NCBI RefSeq assembly: GCF_047971185.1
Contig: NZ_JBKDZH010000052.1
Span: forward strand, 1 to 64,000
Length of the DNA stretch: 64,000 nt
Direction: 5' to 3'
DNA from: Kluyvera sp047971185
Lineage (GTDB): Bacteria > Pseudomonadota > Gammaproteobacteria > Enterobacterales > Enterobacteriaceae
The notes under the pieces are model-generated. The model made no database searches. It was not told where the DNA came from and saw only the letters and a program-made list of their open reading frames with translations. This document shows, piece after piece, positions 1 through 8,671 of this stretch (positions are counted from its first letter, which is position 1; each line of letters begins with the position of its first letter). Made by a program: the position numbers and the translations under genes.

Positions 1-237
1 ATCTGGGCACATCCGATGGCGTGAGGCCCGAAGGTCCCCCACTTTGGTCTTGCGACGTTATGCGGTATTAGCTACCGTTTCCAGTAGTTATCCCCCTCCA
101 TCGGGCAGTTTCCCAGACATTACTCACCCGTCCGCCACTCGTCACCCAAGAGCAAGCTCTCTGTGCTACCGTTCGACTTGCATGTGTTAGGCCTGCCGCC
201 AGCGTTCAATCTGAGCCATGATCAAACTCTTCAATTT
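1..237 (-). rRNA. rrs: 16S ribosomal RNA, 5' end (partial)
   Basis: The minus strand reads the canonical start of bacterial 16S rRNA (AAATTGAAGAGTTTGATC, then the 27F primer site and the V1/V2 region) and runs off the window, so only about 237 of roughly 1540 bases are present. The position beside murI matches the rrnB operon of E. coli. The V1 loop (GCACAGAGAGCTTGCTCTTG) is of the type found in Citrobacter, Klebsiella and Enterobacter relatives, not the usual E. coli form. Confidence 0.98.
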
Positions 238-365
238 AAGTTTGATGCTCGTGAATTAAACTTCGTAATGAATTACGTGTTCACTCAGAGACTTGGTATT
301 CATTTTTCGTCTTGCGACGTTAAGAATCCGTATCTTCGAGTGCCCACACAGATTGTCTGATAAAT

Positions 366-377
366 TGTTAAAGAGCA
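366..377 (-). promoter_or_regulatory. rrn leader boxA antitermination site
   Basis: The minus strand reads TGCTCTTTAACA, the conserved boxA of rRNA leaders, about 130 bases upstream of mature 16S. In this family the RNA is bound by NusB/NusE to make transcription resistant to Rho. The flanking leader (TTATCAGACAATCTGTG) is also the standard one. Confidence 0.9.
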
Positions 378-413
378 GTGCCGCTTCGCTTTTCTCAGCG
401 GCGCGGGATGTGC

Positions 414-441
414 ATATTACGCTTTCCCGCTTCAGAGTCAA
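414..441 (-). promoter_or_regulatory. rRNA operon promoter P2
   Basis: On the minus strand a TTGACT -35 (436-441) and a TAATAT -10 (414-419) are separated by 16 bases, just upstream of boxA. This is the position and sequence expected for rrn P2. Confidence 0.85.
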
Positions 442-532
442 GCGTTTATTTCGCTTTCCTCCGTTGAGATTCTCAGGAGAACCTCGCTGACCCGGCGGCT
501 TGTAATCCGTTGTTCCGTGTCAGTGGAGGCGC

Positions 533-580
533 ATTATAGGGAGTTCTGAGACGTTGACAAGCCCTGTTTTAAAAAAACTT
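533..580 (-). promoter_or_regulatory. rRNA operon promoter P1 with UP element
   Basis: On the minus strand TTGTCA (-35, 555-560) and TATAAT (-10, 533-538) are 16 bases apart. A GCGCCTCC GC-rich discriminator follows, typical of stringently controlled rrn P1. An A/T-rich tract (about 563-580) forms the UP element for the alpha subunit C-terminal domain. Any Fis sites further upstream would fall inside the 3' end of murI. Confidence 0.88.
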
Positions 581-605
581 TTCAACCGTCTCTTTTTTGC
601 TCAAA

Positions 606-1463
606 TCAGGCTGAAACAGGCAGTTTTTCGAGCGTTTCAAAGCCGTAACGCTGTAAAACGGGTAAAAGTTGCTCAGTTTCTGCCGTCTGGGCCATGCAGT
701 AAGCCAGATTCGGTTCGCTGGATTTTGCATCCGGCGCTTCATGTTCCAGCAGCCAGGCGGTACGCCGCGCAATCGCCGCGCCGGAATCCACCAGCCGCGT
801 TCCTTCCGGCAGCACCTGCAGCAGCTCCTCTTGTAATAGAGGGAAGTGAGTGCAGCCGAGCACGACGGTATCCGGCGGCTCGGGCATCCGCAGCCACGGA
901 CGCAGAATACGGCGCAGCTCTTCCAGCGGTACCGCTTCTCCGTGCAGCTTTGCTTCTGCCAGTTCCACCAGCTCAGCTGAGCCCAGCATCTCAATGCGGC
1001 ATTCATTCGCAAAGCGCGCGATCAGCTCGTGAGTATAAGGACGCTTCACCGTTCCTCGCGTGGCCAGTAGCCCCACAATGCGGTTTGCCGACAGACGCGC
1101 CGCCGGTTTAATCGCCGGTACAACGCCGACAACCGGGAAAGCGAATTTATCGCGTAGCGCGGGCAGCGAGACCGTGCTCGCGGTGTTACAGGCGATCACC
1201 GCCAGCGCTAACGGGTAACGCTGCTGTACCGCGGTGACAATTTCCAGGACCCGCTCGACGATAAACTCTTCGCTCTTCTCCCCATAGGGAAACGCAACGT
1301 TATCGAAAGCGTAGATGTAATGGAGATCCGGCAGAAGATTCCGGATCTCATCATAGACCGACAGCCCACCGACGCCGGAGTCAAAGACCAGTACGGTGGG
1401 ACGTGGTTCAGAAGGTGTAGCTGCCAGACAAGGTGTATTCCCGTCCTGCAGTTTGGTAGCCAT
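606..1463 (-). CDS. murI: glutamate racemase MurI
   Basis: Interconverts L- and D-glutamate, supplying D-Glu for peptidoglycan precursors in the cytoplasm. The 285-residue length matches E. coli. Visible family motifs are the N-terminal FDSGVGGLSV loop and the two catalytic cysteine motifs ACNTAS and GCTHFPLL, the cofactor-independent two-base racemase pair. The start lies inside the 3' end of btuB (56-base overlap, as in E. coli), which suggests co-transcription or coupling with btuB. The gene ends only about 45 bases before the -35 of rRNA promoter P1. Confidence 0.97.
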   Translation of the reverse strand: MATKLQDGNTPCLAATPSEPRPTVLVFDSGVGGLSVYDEIRNLLPDLHYIYAFDNVAFPYGEKSEEFIVERVLEIVTAVQQRYPLALAVIACNTASTVSLPALRDKFAFPVVGVVPAIKPAARLSANRIVGLLATRGTVKRPYTHELIARFANECRIEMLGSAELVELAEAKLHGEAVPLEELRRILRPWLRMPEPPDTVVLGCTHFPLLQEELLQVLPEGTRLVDSGAAIARRTAWLLEHEAPDAKSSEPNLAYCMAQTAETEQLLPVLQRYGFETLEKLPVSA

Positions 1464-3264
1464 AAACTGTCTCGTAATCTTTATCGAACAGGTTGGCTAT
1501 TTTACCACGAACTGTCAGGTGTGAGGTGATCGGATACGACAATCCAATATCCCACAGGCTTACGCCGCCCATTTTGACATCGCGCCCATTGTCGTAGTCG
1601 TTATCGTAACGCTCACCGAGATACTGATACATGACGTTCCAGCCAAGGTCGGCGATTTGCCCGGTCAGCTCATACTTCACCTGCTGCTTCGCGCGACGGT
1701 ACAGCACTTTATCCGTCTGGTCATCGCGCGGGTCAACATATTGCAGCGTCAGGTGATGTTCCACCGGGCCGGTGGTGAGGTTTCCCGTCCACTCTATGCC
1801 TTTAATGGTGGCCGACTTCACGTTGATATACTGATTGTTTTTATAGTCAATCAGGTTCTGGATTTCGTAACGGTAGGCGGAAAGACGCCAGTCAAGCGGC
1901 CCGGTTAAGCCCTCAATACCGGTTTCCCACTGCTTAGACTCTTCCGGTTTCAGATCGGGATTCGCGGCAATGCCCGGCCCATAGGCGGAGGCAAAGCGCG
2001 TCGCGCCGTACTGCTGGCCCAGCGAAGGCGCCAGGAAACCCGTGCCGTAGGAGAGCGTCGCACGGTAGCCCTCGACAAATTCCCAGCCCGCGGCGGTCTG
2101 CCAGGTACCGTGCCAGCCGAACTGCTCGTCGTGATCCTCACGCCCGGACGCTTCCAGCGTTACCGCGTCAATCTGCTGCTGCCCGGTCAGGTACAGCCCG
2201 GTGGTATCACGTTTATAAGTATCCGCCAGGGTGGTACTGCTGGAAGTGAGCTTTTCCTGCTTCCAGTCCACGCCACCGCTAATCGCCCCGTGCCCAACTT
2301 CAACGTTATTACCCCACTGGATATAGCGCTGCTCCATATCATCCAGCGTCGCCTCACCCGCGTAGCGACCGAGATCGTTACTGTAGTTGTAGTTTTTCAG
2401 ACGCTGATAGTTGGCGATCAGCTGAGAGGAATAAATGCCGGAGCTGTAGCGCAGGCCGGTGTCCCAGGATTGATTGTAGCTCTGGCTTTCGTCATTGCCG
2501 CCGGCATGGCCGTACGAGCCCTGGTCGTAGTCGCTGTTGGCGGTATAGCCATAGCCGCGGAAGAAGCCGGAGAAATTGTCGTCAAATTTATGCTGCACGC
2601 CGCCGAGGAACAATTTGTTGCGGTAGCCGTCGCGATCGCTATCGCCGCTATAAGGGGAGTTAGGTTGAACGTTGAAGCCATTCGTGGTCTGGTAAGCCCC
2701 CGCGGCCGTTACCACCGTGTCGCCAAAGCGTTTATTCACCGTGCCGTCGTAAGTTTGATAGCCATCGGTCCCCACGCCGGCGTTAATCTGCGCGCGGTCG
2801 TTGTCGCTCATGGTGATGATATTCACCACGCCGCCAATGGCGCCAGAGCCATAAACCGCTGAACGCGGCCCGCGAATATATTCCACGCGCTGCACCAGCG
2901 AAACGGGGATCTGGCCGATATCAATGCCGTTAGTGATACCCGCGCGCGCCATCGGCACGCCGTCAATCAGCACCAGAACATGACGGCCTTCAGTGCCGCG
3001 CACATAAAGAGAAGCGCTGTTACCCATGCCGCCGGTCTGAGAGATATCGACGCCGGGCAAACGGCGCATCACATCATTGAGATCTTTTGACTGCCAGCGC
3101 TGAATGTCATCGCGGGTGACCACGTCGGTCGGCGCCAGCACGGTATTAACAGGTTGCTGGAAGCGGTTGGCGGTAACCACCAGCGTGTCTGAATTGCTGT
3201 CCTGCGCCCAGCCGGAAAAAGCCGTGACGGATAACGCCGTCATCAGCGAAGCTTTTTTAATCAT
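1408..3264 (-). CDS. btuB: vitamin B12 outer-membrane transporter BtuB
   Basis: TonB-dependent receptor that imports cobalamins across the outer membrane. It has 618 residues: a signal peptide of about 20 residues ending GWA, then the TonB box DTLVVTA (residues 26-32), a plug domain (about 35-150) with the RGPRSAVYGSGAIGGVVNI motif, and a 22-strand barrel that ends in phenylalanine (SGSYTF), as needed for BAM assembly. A cobalamin riboswitch sits upstream. The downstream gene murI overlaps its 3' end. Confidence 0.97.
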   Translation of the reverse strand: MIKKASLMTALSVTAFSGWAQDSNSDTLVVTANRFQQPVNTVLAPTDVVTRDDIQRWQSKDLNDVMRRLPGVDISQTGGMGNSASLYVRGTEGRHVLVLIDGVPMARAGITNGIDIGQIPVSLVQRVEYIRGPRSAVYGSGAIGGVVNIITMSDNDRAQINAGVGTDGYQTYDGTVNKRFGDTVVTAAGAYQTTNGFNVQPNSPYSGDSDRDGYRNKLFLGGVQHKFDDNFSGFFRGYGYTANSDYDQGSYGHAGGNDESQSYNQSWDTGLRYSSGIYSSQLIANYQRLKNYNYSNDLGRYAGEATLDDMEQRYIQWGNNVEVGHGAISGGVDWKQEKLTSSSTTLADTYKRDTTGLYLTGQQQIDAVTLEASGREDHDEQFGWHGTWQTAAGWEFVEGYRATLSYGTGFLAPSLGQQYGATRFASAYGPGIAANPDLKPEESKQWETGIEGLTGPLDWRLSAYRYEIQNLIDYKNNQYINVKSATIKGIEWTGNLTTGPVEHHLTLQYVDPRDDQTDKVLYRRAKQQVKYELTGQIADLGWNVMYQYLGERYDNDYDNGRDVKMGGVSLWDIGLSYPITSHLTVRGKIANLFDKDYETVYGYQTAGREYTLSGSYTF

Positions 3265-3299
3265 TTTTCAAAGCATCCGAAACAGAAAAAGGATGCCGC

Positions 3300-3495
3300 A
3301 GGCTTTATCAGTTGCTCGCGACGATAAAACCTCATGCGACGTCATCCGGCAGGTCTTCGGGCTTGGTGGCTATATAGAGAAACGATGACTTCCCACGGCA
3401 AGCCGCAGTGTCTGCATAAAATGCGCTCGTCTCTCACCCTCCTTACCGCTGCGCGTCAGCCCCAGATTTACACTGGGTTCCCTTTTAACTCACAG
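3300..3495 (-). promoter_or_regulatory. cobalamin (B12) riboswitch in btuB leader
   Basis: The minus-strand leader of btuB contains the B12 box AGCCCGAAGACCTGCCGG (3346-3363). Upstream are the other conserved riboswitch segments, including the GGGAACCCAGTG-type helix (around 3470-3485) and GGTAAGGAGGGTGAGAG (around 3430-3450). In enterobacteria adenosylcobalamin binding folds this leader so that btuB translation is blocked. The outer limits given are approximate. Confidence 0.9.
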
Positions 3496-3631
3496 GACCG
3501 GTACGCGAATGCTACATTTAGTTACATATAGATGTCCAGACTGCTATTTACGATTTTCACCTGCATCGACACTGGACATCCCCTGAGCAGGCCCTACAAT
3601 CCCCGCGTACTTTTATTATTCAGGATGCCTC

Positions 3632-4732
3632 ATGACCCCCGAACACCTCCCAACCGAACAGTACGACGCACAGCTCGCCGAGAAAGTCACTCGCCTGCAA
3701 ACGATGATGGCGCCGTTTAGCGCACCCGCGCCGGAGGTGTTCCGCTCGCCGGTCAGCCACTACCGGATGCGCGCCGAATTCCGCATCTGGCACGACGGCG
3801 ATGACCTGTACCACATCATGTTTGACCAGCAGACCAAGAGCCGTATTCGCGTCGACACCTTCCCGGCCGCCAGCGAGCTGATCAACACGCTGATGACCGC
3901 GATGCTCGAGGGTGTGCGCGATAACGCCATCCTGCGCCATAAACTGTTTCAGATTGACTACCTCACTACCCTGAGCAATCAGGCGGTGGTGTCGCTGCTG
4001 TACCATAAAAAGCTCGACGACGCCTGGCGCGAGCAGGCCGAAGCGCTGCGCGACGCGCTGCGTGCTCGGGGGCTGAACGTGCACCTGATTGGCCGCGCGA
4101 CGAAAACCAAAATCGCGCTGGATCAGGACTATATCGATGAGCGTCTGCCGGTGGCGGGAAAAGAGATGATCTACCGCCAGGTAGAAAACAGCTTCACCCA
4201 GCCGAACGCGGCGATGAATATTCAGATGCTGGAATGGGCGCTGGACGCCACGAACAATTCACAGGGCGACCTGCTGGAACTGTACTGCGGCAACGGTAAC
4301 TTCTCGCTGGCGCTGGCGCGCAACTTCAACCGCGTGCTGGCTACCGAAATCGCCAAGCCGTCCGTCGCCGCCGCGCAGTACAACATTGCCGCCAACCAGA
4401 TAGACAACGTGCAGATTATCCGCATGGCGGCGGAAGAATTTACCCAGGCGATGAACGGCGTGCGGGAATTTAACCGCTTGCAGGGCATTGATTTGAAGAG
4501 CTATCAGTGCGAGACGATTTTCGTCGATCCGCCGCGTAGCGGGCTGGATAGCGAAACCGAGAAGATGGTGCAGGCGTACCCGAACATTCTCTACATCTCC
4601 TGTAACCCGGAGACGCTGTGTCAGAACCTGGAAACGTTGAGCCAGACGCACAAGGTGTCACGCCTCGCGCTGTTCGACCAGTTCCCGTATACCCATCATA
4701 TGGAATGCGGCGTGCTGTTAACGAAGAAGTAA
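3632..4732 (+). CDS. trmA: tRNA (uracil-54-C5)-methyltransferase TrmA
   Basis: Makes ribothymidine at position 54 of the T-loop of tRNAs (also acts on tmRNA) using S-adenosylmethionine. At 366 residues it is the same length as E. coli TrmA. The SAM-binding motif ELYCGNGNFSLALA, the FVDPPRSGLD motif and the catalytic cysteine motif YISCNPETL (near residue 324) are all present. It is divergent from btuB, with about 140 bases for its own promoter beyond the riboswitch. A REP pair follows its stop. Confidence 0.97.
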   Translation: MTPEHLPTEQYDAQLAEKVTRLQTMMAPFSAPAPEVFRSPVSHYRMRAEFRIWHDGDDLYHIMFDQQTKSRIRVDTFPAASELINTLMTAMLEGVRDNAILRHKLFQIDYLTTLSNQAVVSLLYHKKLDDAWREQAEALRDALRARGLNVHLIGRATKTKIALDQDYIDERLPVAGKEMIYRQVENSFTQPNAAMNIQMLEWALDATNNSQGDLLELYCGNGNFSLALARNFNRVLATEIAKPSVAAAQYNIAANQIDNVQIIRMAAEEFTQAMNGVREFNRLQGIDLKSYQCETIFVDPPRSGLDSETEKMVQAYPNILYISCNPETLCQNLETLSQTHKVSRLALFDQFPYTHHMECGVLLTKK

Positions 4733-4739
4733 GACTGAA

Positions 4740-4821
4740 GGTAGGCCGGATAAGCGTAGCGCCATCCGGCAGTTTCTGAGCAGATTGCCGGATGGCGGCT
4801 TTGCCTTATCCGGCCTACGCG
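4740..4821. repeat. REP pair (BIME) between trmA and yijD
   Basis: Two inverted REP units (GTAGGCCGGATAAGCG... and its complement ...CTTATCCGGCCTAC) separated by a short loop lie between convergent genes. Such elements are widespread in enterobacterial intergenic regions. They can stabilise upstream mRNA 3' ends and bind gyrase or IHF depending on subtype. Confidence 0.9.
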
Positions 4822-4825
4822 ATAA

Positions 4826-5179
4826 TTACGATTCCTGCCTGCGGTTACGCAACTTCACGCCAATCCAGAACACCATCGCCACCGACAGCACCGCCGGGAA
4901 GAAGTTAGAACCGATATCCGGGTACTCCGCGCGCACCACGGTGCTGTACAGCAGCACGCCCAGGATAAAGCAGCCGGCCGCCAGGCCTGGCAGCCCTACC
5001 GGCATCGTACGGTTCTGATAGCGTTGATGCAGACAGTAGACCGTCAGCACCAGCGAGATAATGGGAAAAATGGAGAAAGGTACGATGGAGCTAAACAGGG
5101 CTGCAAACGTGCCGTTAATCGATAAACCCGCTAACAGCGCCAGCAGCAGCGTACCCTTTTCTTGACCTGACTGTTTCAT
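4826..5179 (-). CDS. yijD: inner membrane protein YijD (DUF1422)
   Basis: Small inner-membrane protein of 117 residues with four likely membrane segments (about residues 10-30, 32-52, 62-82 and 90-108) and a basic C-terminal tail (KLRNRRQ). It lies 15 bases downstream of fabR on the same strand, as in E. coli, so the two form an operon. The molecular function is not established; the linkage to fabR hints at membrane lipid homeostasis, which is inference only. Confidence 0.9.
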   Translation of the reverse strand: MKQSGQEKGTLLLALLAGLSINGTFAALFSSIVPFSIFPIISLVLTVYCLHQRYQNRTMPVGLPGLAAGCFILGVLLYSTVVRAEYPDIGSNFFPAVLSVAMVFWIGVKLRNRRQES

Positions 5180-5194
5180 TGCTCGTTTACCACC

Positions 5195-5827
5195 TTATTC
5201 GGACTGATGTGTCGTCTTCTCTTGTTCACGGCGATACCAGTAGTACGCGCCTTTGGATATCATCCGTAACTGCAGCACCAGCCGTTCTTCCAGCTGCCGA
5301 CGCTGCTCAAGGCTAACATCCAGCGCCTCCGCTCCCGCGCTAAATACAATGGTCACCATCGCCTCTGCCTGCGCTTCCGTGAACGCACGAGGCATATGGT
5401 TTTCGATTTCCAGATAGTCGGCAAGTTCCGCAATGAAGTGCTGAATTTCACGCGCCACCGCGGCGCGGAAGGCGGCAGACGTCCCGGAACGTTCGCGCAG
5501 CAGCAGGCGGAAGGCGTTCGGGTTGTTGCCGATAAACTCCATAAACGTGGAGACGGAGGTGCGGATCACGCTGCCGCCCTTGGCGATACGCTGACGCGCC
5601 TGGCGCATCAGCTGGCGCAGCATCAGGCCGCTCTCATCAACCATGGTCAGCCCCAGCTCATCCACATCGCGGAAATGGCGATAAAAGGAGGTTGGCGCAA
5701 TGCCCGCCTCACGCGCCACTTCACGCAGGCTCAGGCTGGCAAAACTGCGCTCGGCGCTAAGTTGACTGAATGCCGCTTCAACCAGCGAACGCCGGGTTTT
5801 TTCTTTTTGTTGCGCTCTAACACCCAT
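5195..5827 (-). CDS. fabR: TetR-family repressor FabR of unsaturated fatty acid synthesis
   Basis: Represses fabA and fabB in response to the saturated/unsaturated acyl-thioester balance. The TetR helix-turn-helix is at about residues 28-50 (LREVAREAGIAPTSFYRHF). The start MGVRAQQKEK is chosen because it matches the E. coli protein; an in-frame upstream start at 5851 would add eight residues. That gives 210 residues, a little shorter than E. coli FabR because the C-terminal tail differs (EKTTHQSE). It is in an operon with yijD and divergent from sthA. Confidence 0.95.
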   Translation of the reverse strand: MGVRAQQKEKTRRSLVEAAFSQLSAERSFASLSLREVAREAGIAPTSFYRHFRDVDELGLTMVDESGLMLRQLMRQARQRIAKGGSVIRTSVSTFMEFIGNNPNAFRLLLRERSGTSAAFRAAVAREIQHFIAELADYLEIENHMPRAFTEAQAEAMVTIVFSAGAEALDVSLEQRRQLEERLVLQLRMISKGAYYWYRREQEKTTHQSE

Positions 5828-6027
5828 CACGATAACTGAATCCTTCCACATGCCGTGCTGGCACTATACCAGAGATTAAAACGGATCGACTTACGCAGCT
5901 TTGTTAATGATTGTTTACATGCTATTTATGCTATTTCGTATGAAAAAAGCCCAACGATAATTGGGTTATATCTTCGATGATGTTATGATTCTGTTGCTTT
6001 TATGTATAAGAACAGGTAAGCCCTACC

Positions 6028-7428
6028 ATGCCACATTCCTACGATTATGATGCAATAGTAATTGGTTCCGGCCCCGGCGGCGAAGGCGCTGCTATGGGTC
6101 TGGTGAAGCAAGGAGCCCGTGTCGCCGTTATTGAGCGTTACCATAATGTCGGCGGCGGCTGTACCCACTGGGGGACTATCCCTTCCAAAGCCCTTCGCCA
6201 TGCCGTCAGCCGTATTATCGAATTCAACCAGAACCCTCTCTACAGCGACCACAGCCGACTTCTCCGCTCTTCTTTTGCCGACATCCTGAATCATGCCGAT
6301 AGCGTTATCAATCAGCAAACTCGCATGCGTCAGGGTTTTTATGAGCGCAATCACTGCGAGATGCTGCAGGGCGACGCCCGTTTCATCGATGAGCATACCC
6401 TCGCGCTGGAGTGCCCGGACGGTTCGGTTGAAACGCTCACCGCCGACAAGTTCGTGATCGCCTGCGGTTCGCGTCCGTATCGTCCGGCCGACGTTGATTT
6501 CACCCACCCGCGCATTTACGACAGCGATTCCATTCTCAGCCTGCACCACGAACCGCGCCACGTGATTATCTACGGCGCCGGGGTCATTGGCTGCGAATAC
6601 GCGTCTATTTTCCGCGGCATGGATGTAAAAGTTGACCTGATCAACACCCGCGACCGTCTGCTGGCGTTCCTCGACCAGGAGATGTCGGACTCGCTTTCTT
6701 ATCACTTCTGGAACAGCGGCGTGGTCATTCGCCACAACGAAGAGTACGAGAAGATTGAAGGCGTGGACGACGGCGTGATCATGCACCTGAAGTCCGGCAA
6801 AAAACTGAAGGCCGACTGCCTGCTATTCGCCAACGGCCGTACCGGTAACACCGACTCGCTGTCGCTGGAAAACATTGGCCTGCAGGCCGATGGCCGCGGC
6901 CAGCTGAAGGTCAATAGCATGTACCAGACCGCGCTGCCGCACGTTTACGCCGTTGGCGACGTGATCGGCTACCCGAGCCTGGCCTCTGCTGCCTACGACC
7001 AGGGCCGTATTGCCGCCCAGGCGCTGATCAGAGGCGAAGCCACCGCGCACCTGATTGAAGACATCCCAACCGGCATCTATACCATTCCGGAAATCAGCTC
7101 CGTCGGCAAAACCGAGCAGCAGCTGACGGCCATGAAGGTACCGTACGAGGTCGGACGCGCCCAGTTTAAACATCTGGCGCGAGCGCAAATCGTGGGGATG
7201 AGCGTGGGGAGTCTGAAGATCCTGTTCCATCGGGAGACGAAAGAGATCCTCGGCATTCACTGCTTTGGCGAGCGCGCGGCCGAGATTATTCATATCGGCC
7301 AGGCGATCATGGAGCAGAAAGGCGGCGGTAACACCATCGAGTACTTCGTTAACACCACCTTTAACTACCCAACCATGGCGGAAGCCTATCGGGTTGCGGC
7401 GCTGAACGGCTTAAACCGCCTTTTTTAA
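6028..7428 (+). CDS. sthA: soluble pyridine nucleotide transhydrogenase SthA (UdhA)
   Basis: FAD enzyme that moves reducing equivalents between NADPH and NAD+, mainly draining excess NADPH in the cytoplasm. At 466 residues it has an N-terminal FAD Rossmann motif (VIGSGPGGEGAAMG), a central NAD(P) Rossmann motif (IYGAGVIGCEYASIF) and the YAVGDVIG FAD motif. The GGGCTHWGTIPSK segment lacks the second cysteine of the redox disulfide of related reductases, as is normal for SthA. Its last 18 bases overlap the convergent oxyR. Confidence 0.97.
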   Translation: MPHSYDYDAIVIGSGPGGEGAAMGLVKQGARVAVIERYHNVGGGCTHWGTIPSKALRHAVSRIIEFNQNPLYSDHSRLLRSSFADILNHADSVINQQTRMRQGFYERNHCEMLQGDARFIDEHTLALECPDGSVETLTADKFVIACGSRPYRPADVDFTHPRIYDSDSILSLHHEPRHVIIYGAGVIGCEYASIFRGMDVKVDLINTRDRLLAFLDQEMSDSLSYHFWNSGVVIRHNEEYEKIEGVDDGVIMHLKSGKKLKADCLLFANGRTGNTDSLSLENIGLQADGRGQLKVNSMYQTALPHVYAVGDVIGYPSLASAAYDQGRIAAQALIRGEATAHLIEDIPTGIYTIPEISSVGKTEQQLTAMKVPYEVGRAQFKHLARAQIVGMSVGSLKILFHRETKEILGIHCFGERAAEIIHIGQAIMEQKGGGNTIEYFVNTTFNYPTMAEAYRVAALNGLNRLF

Positions 7429-8328
7429 CGCCTTGTCAAAATGGCCGTCCATCGTCTCACGGACGGCCTCTGCCAGCTGCTCATAGCGGCTGCGCAGCGG
7501 CGACCCCGGTCGATAGACCAGCCCAACGGTACGGCGTGGCTCCGGCTTGATACACGGCAGATACACGACGCCATCGCGTTTACGCTCCTGCGGCACGGCC
7601 AGCGCGGGCAATAACGTAATGCCGCTGCCCGCCGCCACCATATTACGCAGCGTTTCCAGACTGGTCGCGCGGAAATGGGTATCTTCATCCGCACCGGCTT
7701 CAAAACAGAAGCCCATCGCCTGATCGCGCAGGCAGTGGCCGTCTTCCAGCATCAGCAGTTTCTCACCGGCCAGATCCGACATCGGCACGCGATCGCGCTC
7801 GGCCCACGGGTGATCTTCATAGATCGCCAGCATCATCGGTTCATCAAACAGCGGCACCTCAATAAAGGCTTCGCTCTCTTTCACCAGCGCCAGAATCGCG
7901 CAGTCCAGCTTGCCGCTGTCGAGCTGCGCCAGCAGCTGATGGGTTTGCGCTTCGTGCAGGTACATTTCCAGCTTAGGGAACGTCTGGTGCAGCATTGGGA
8001 TAATGTGGGGCAGCAGGTACGGGCCAACGGTCGGGATCAGGCCGATATGCAACGGGCCGGACATGGTCTCCCCCTGCTGGCTAGCCATCTCCTTGAGCAC
8101 TTTGACCTCGCGTAGCACGGTACGCGCCTGGTCCACCAGCAGCAGACCGGCCTGGGTAAACAGCACCTTACGGCTGGTACGCTCCAGCAGCATGACGCCC
8201 AGTTCATCTTCCAGCTTACGGATCTGCCCGCTCAGGGTCGGCTGGCTGACGTGGCAGGAATCTGCCGCCCGGCGGAAATGCCGGTGTTCAGCTAACGCCA
8301 CCAGGTATTCAAGATCGCGAATATTCAT
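7411..8328 (-). CDS. oxyR: LysR-type hydrogen peroxide sensor OxyR
   Basis: Transcription factor activated by H2O2 through a disulfide. It has 305 residues with an N-terminal winged HTH (residues 1-60, FRRAADSCHVSQPTLSGQIRK) and a regulatory domain. The segment DGHCLRDQAMGFCFEAG carries the two redox cysteines equivalent to Cys199 and Cys208 of E. coli. oxyS is transcribed divergently, and in this family OxyR binds the shared 8330-8423 region and represses itself. katG at 24886-27060 is a classical target. Confidence 0.98.
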   Translation of the reverse strand: MNIRDLEYLVALAEHRHFRRAADSCHVSQPTLSGQIRKLEDELGVMLLERTSRKVLFTQAGLLLVDQARTVLREVKVLKEMASQQGETMSGPLHIGLIPTVGPYLLPHIIPMLHQTFPKLEMYLHEAQTHQLLAQLDSGKLDCAILALVKESEAFIEVPLFDEPMMLAIYEDHPWAERDRVPMSDLAGEKLLMLEDGHCLRDQAMGFCFEAGADEDTHFRATSLETLRNMVAAGSGITLLPALAVPQERKRDGVVYLPCIKPEPRRTVGLVYRPGSPLRSRYEQLAEAVRETMDGHFDKALKKAV

Positions 8329-8423
8329 TATTCATCCTCCATCGCCACGATAGTTCATGGCGATAGATAGAATAGCAATGAATGATTATCCCTATCAAGA
8401 CTTCTGTTTAATAATACGCCAAA

Positions 8424-8546
8424 GAAACAGCGCGGCTCCTTGTTTAACCCTTTGAAGTCGCCGCGTAGATTTCTGAGTTTCTCTCAAAACTCGACTAACT
8501 AAAGCCAACATGAACGTTTGCGGGCCCCGTGGCCCGCTTTTTTTTT
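8424..8546 (+). ncRNA. oxyS: OxyS small RNA
   Basis: The plus strand divergent from oxyR closely matches E. coli OxyS. It has a 5' stem beginning GAAACAGCGCGG, the A-rich linker CTCGACTAACTAAAGCCAAC, and a 3' terminator stem CGGGCCCCGTGGCCCG followed by nine Ts. OxyS is an Hfq-dependent peroxide-induced RNA that acts on fhlA, rpoS-related pathways and nusG. The 5' end is set by similarity and the 3' end by the T-run, so each may be off by a few bases. Confidence 0.93.
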
Positions 8547-8555
8547 GGCGTAAAA

Positions 8556-8671
8556 AACCCGGCGTCGCTGCGCTCGGCCGGGCTACATCACGCGTAGGCC
8601 GGATAAGGCGAAGCCGCCATCCGGCAATGTGCGCCGATCTGCCTGATGGCGCTACGCTTATCAGGCCTACA
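8556..8671. repeat. REP-type repeats overlapping the argH stop codon
   Basis: A short CCGGCGTCGCTGCGCTCGGCCGGGCTAC hairpin-type unit (about 8559-8587) is followed by an inverted REP pair (8593-8671), GTAGGCCGGATAAGGCG... to ...CTTATCAGGCCTAC. The distal REP reaches into argH: the TAG stop of argH (8667-8669) lies inside the repeat's GTAGGCC. Confidence 0.88.

Noticed and set aside
2110..2862. A 250-codon plus-strand frame inside btuB
   Set aside because: Antisense shadow of btuB; low-complexity Val/Ala-rich translation, no ribosome site and no family resemblance.
7438..7468. A terminator for sthA
   Set aside because: GGCCGTCC...GGACGGCC is a good stem but lies in the oxyR coding end and has no T-run on either strand.
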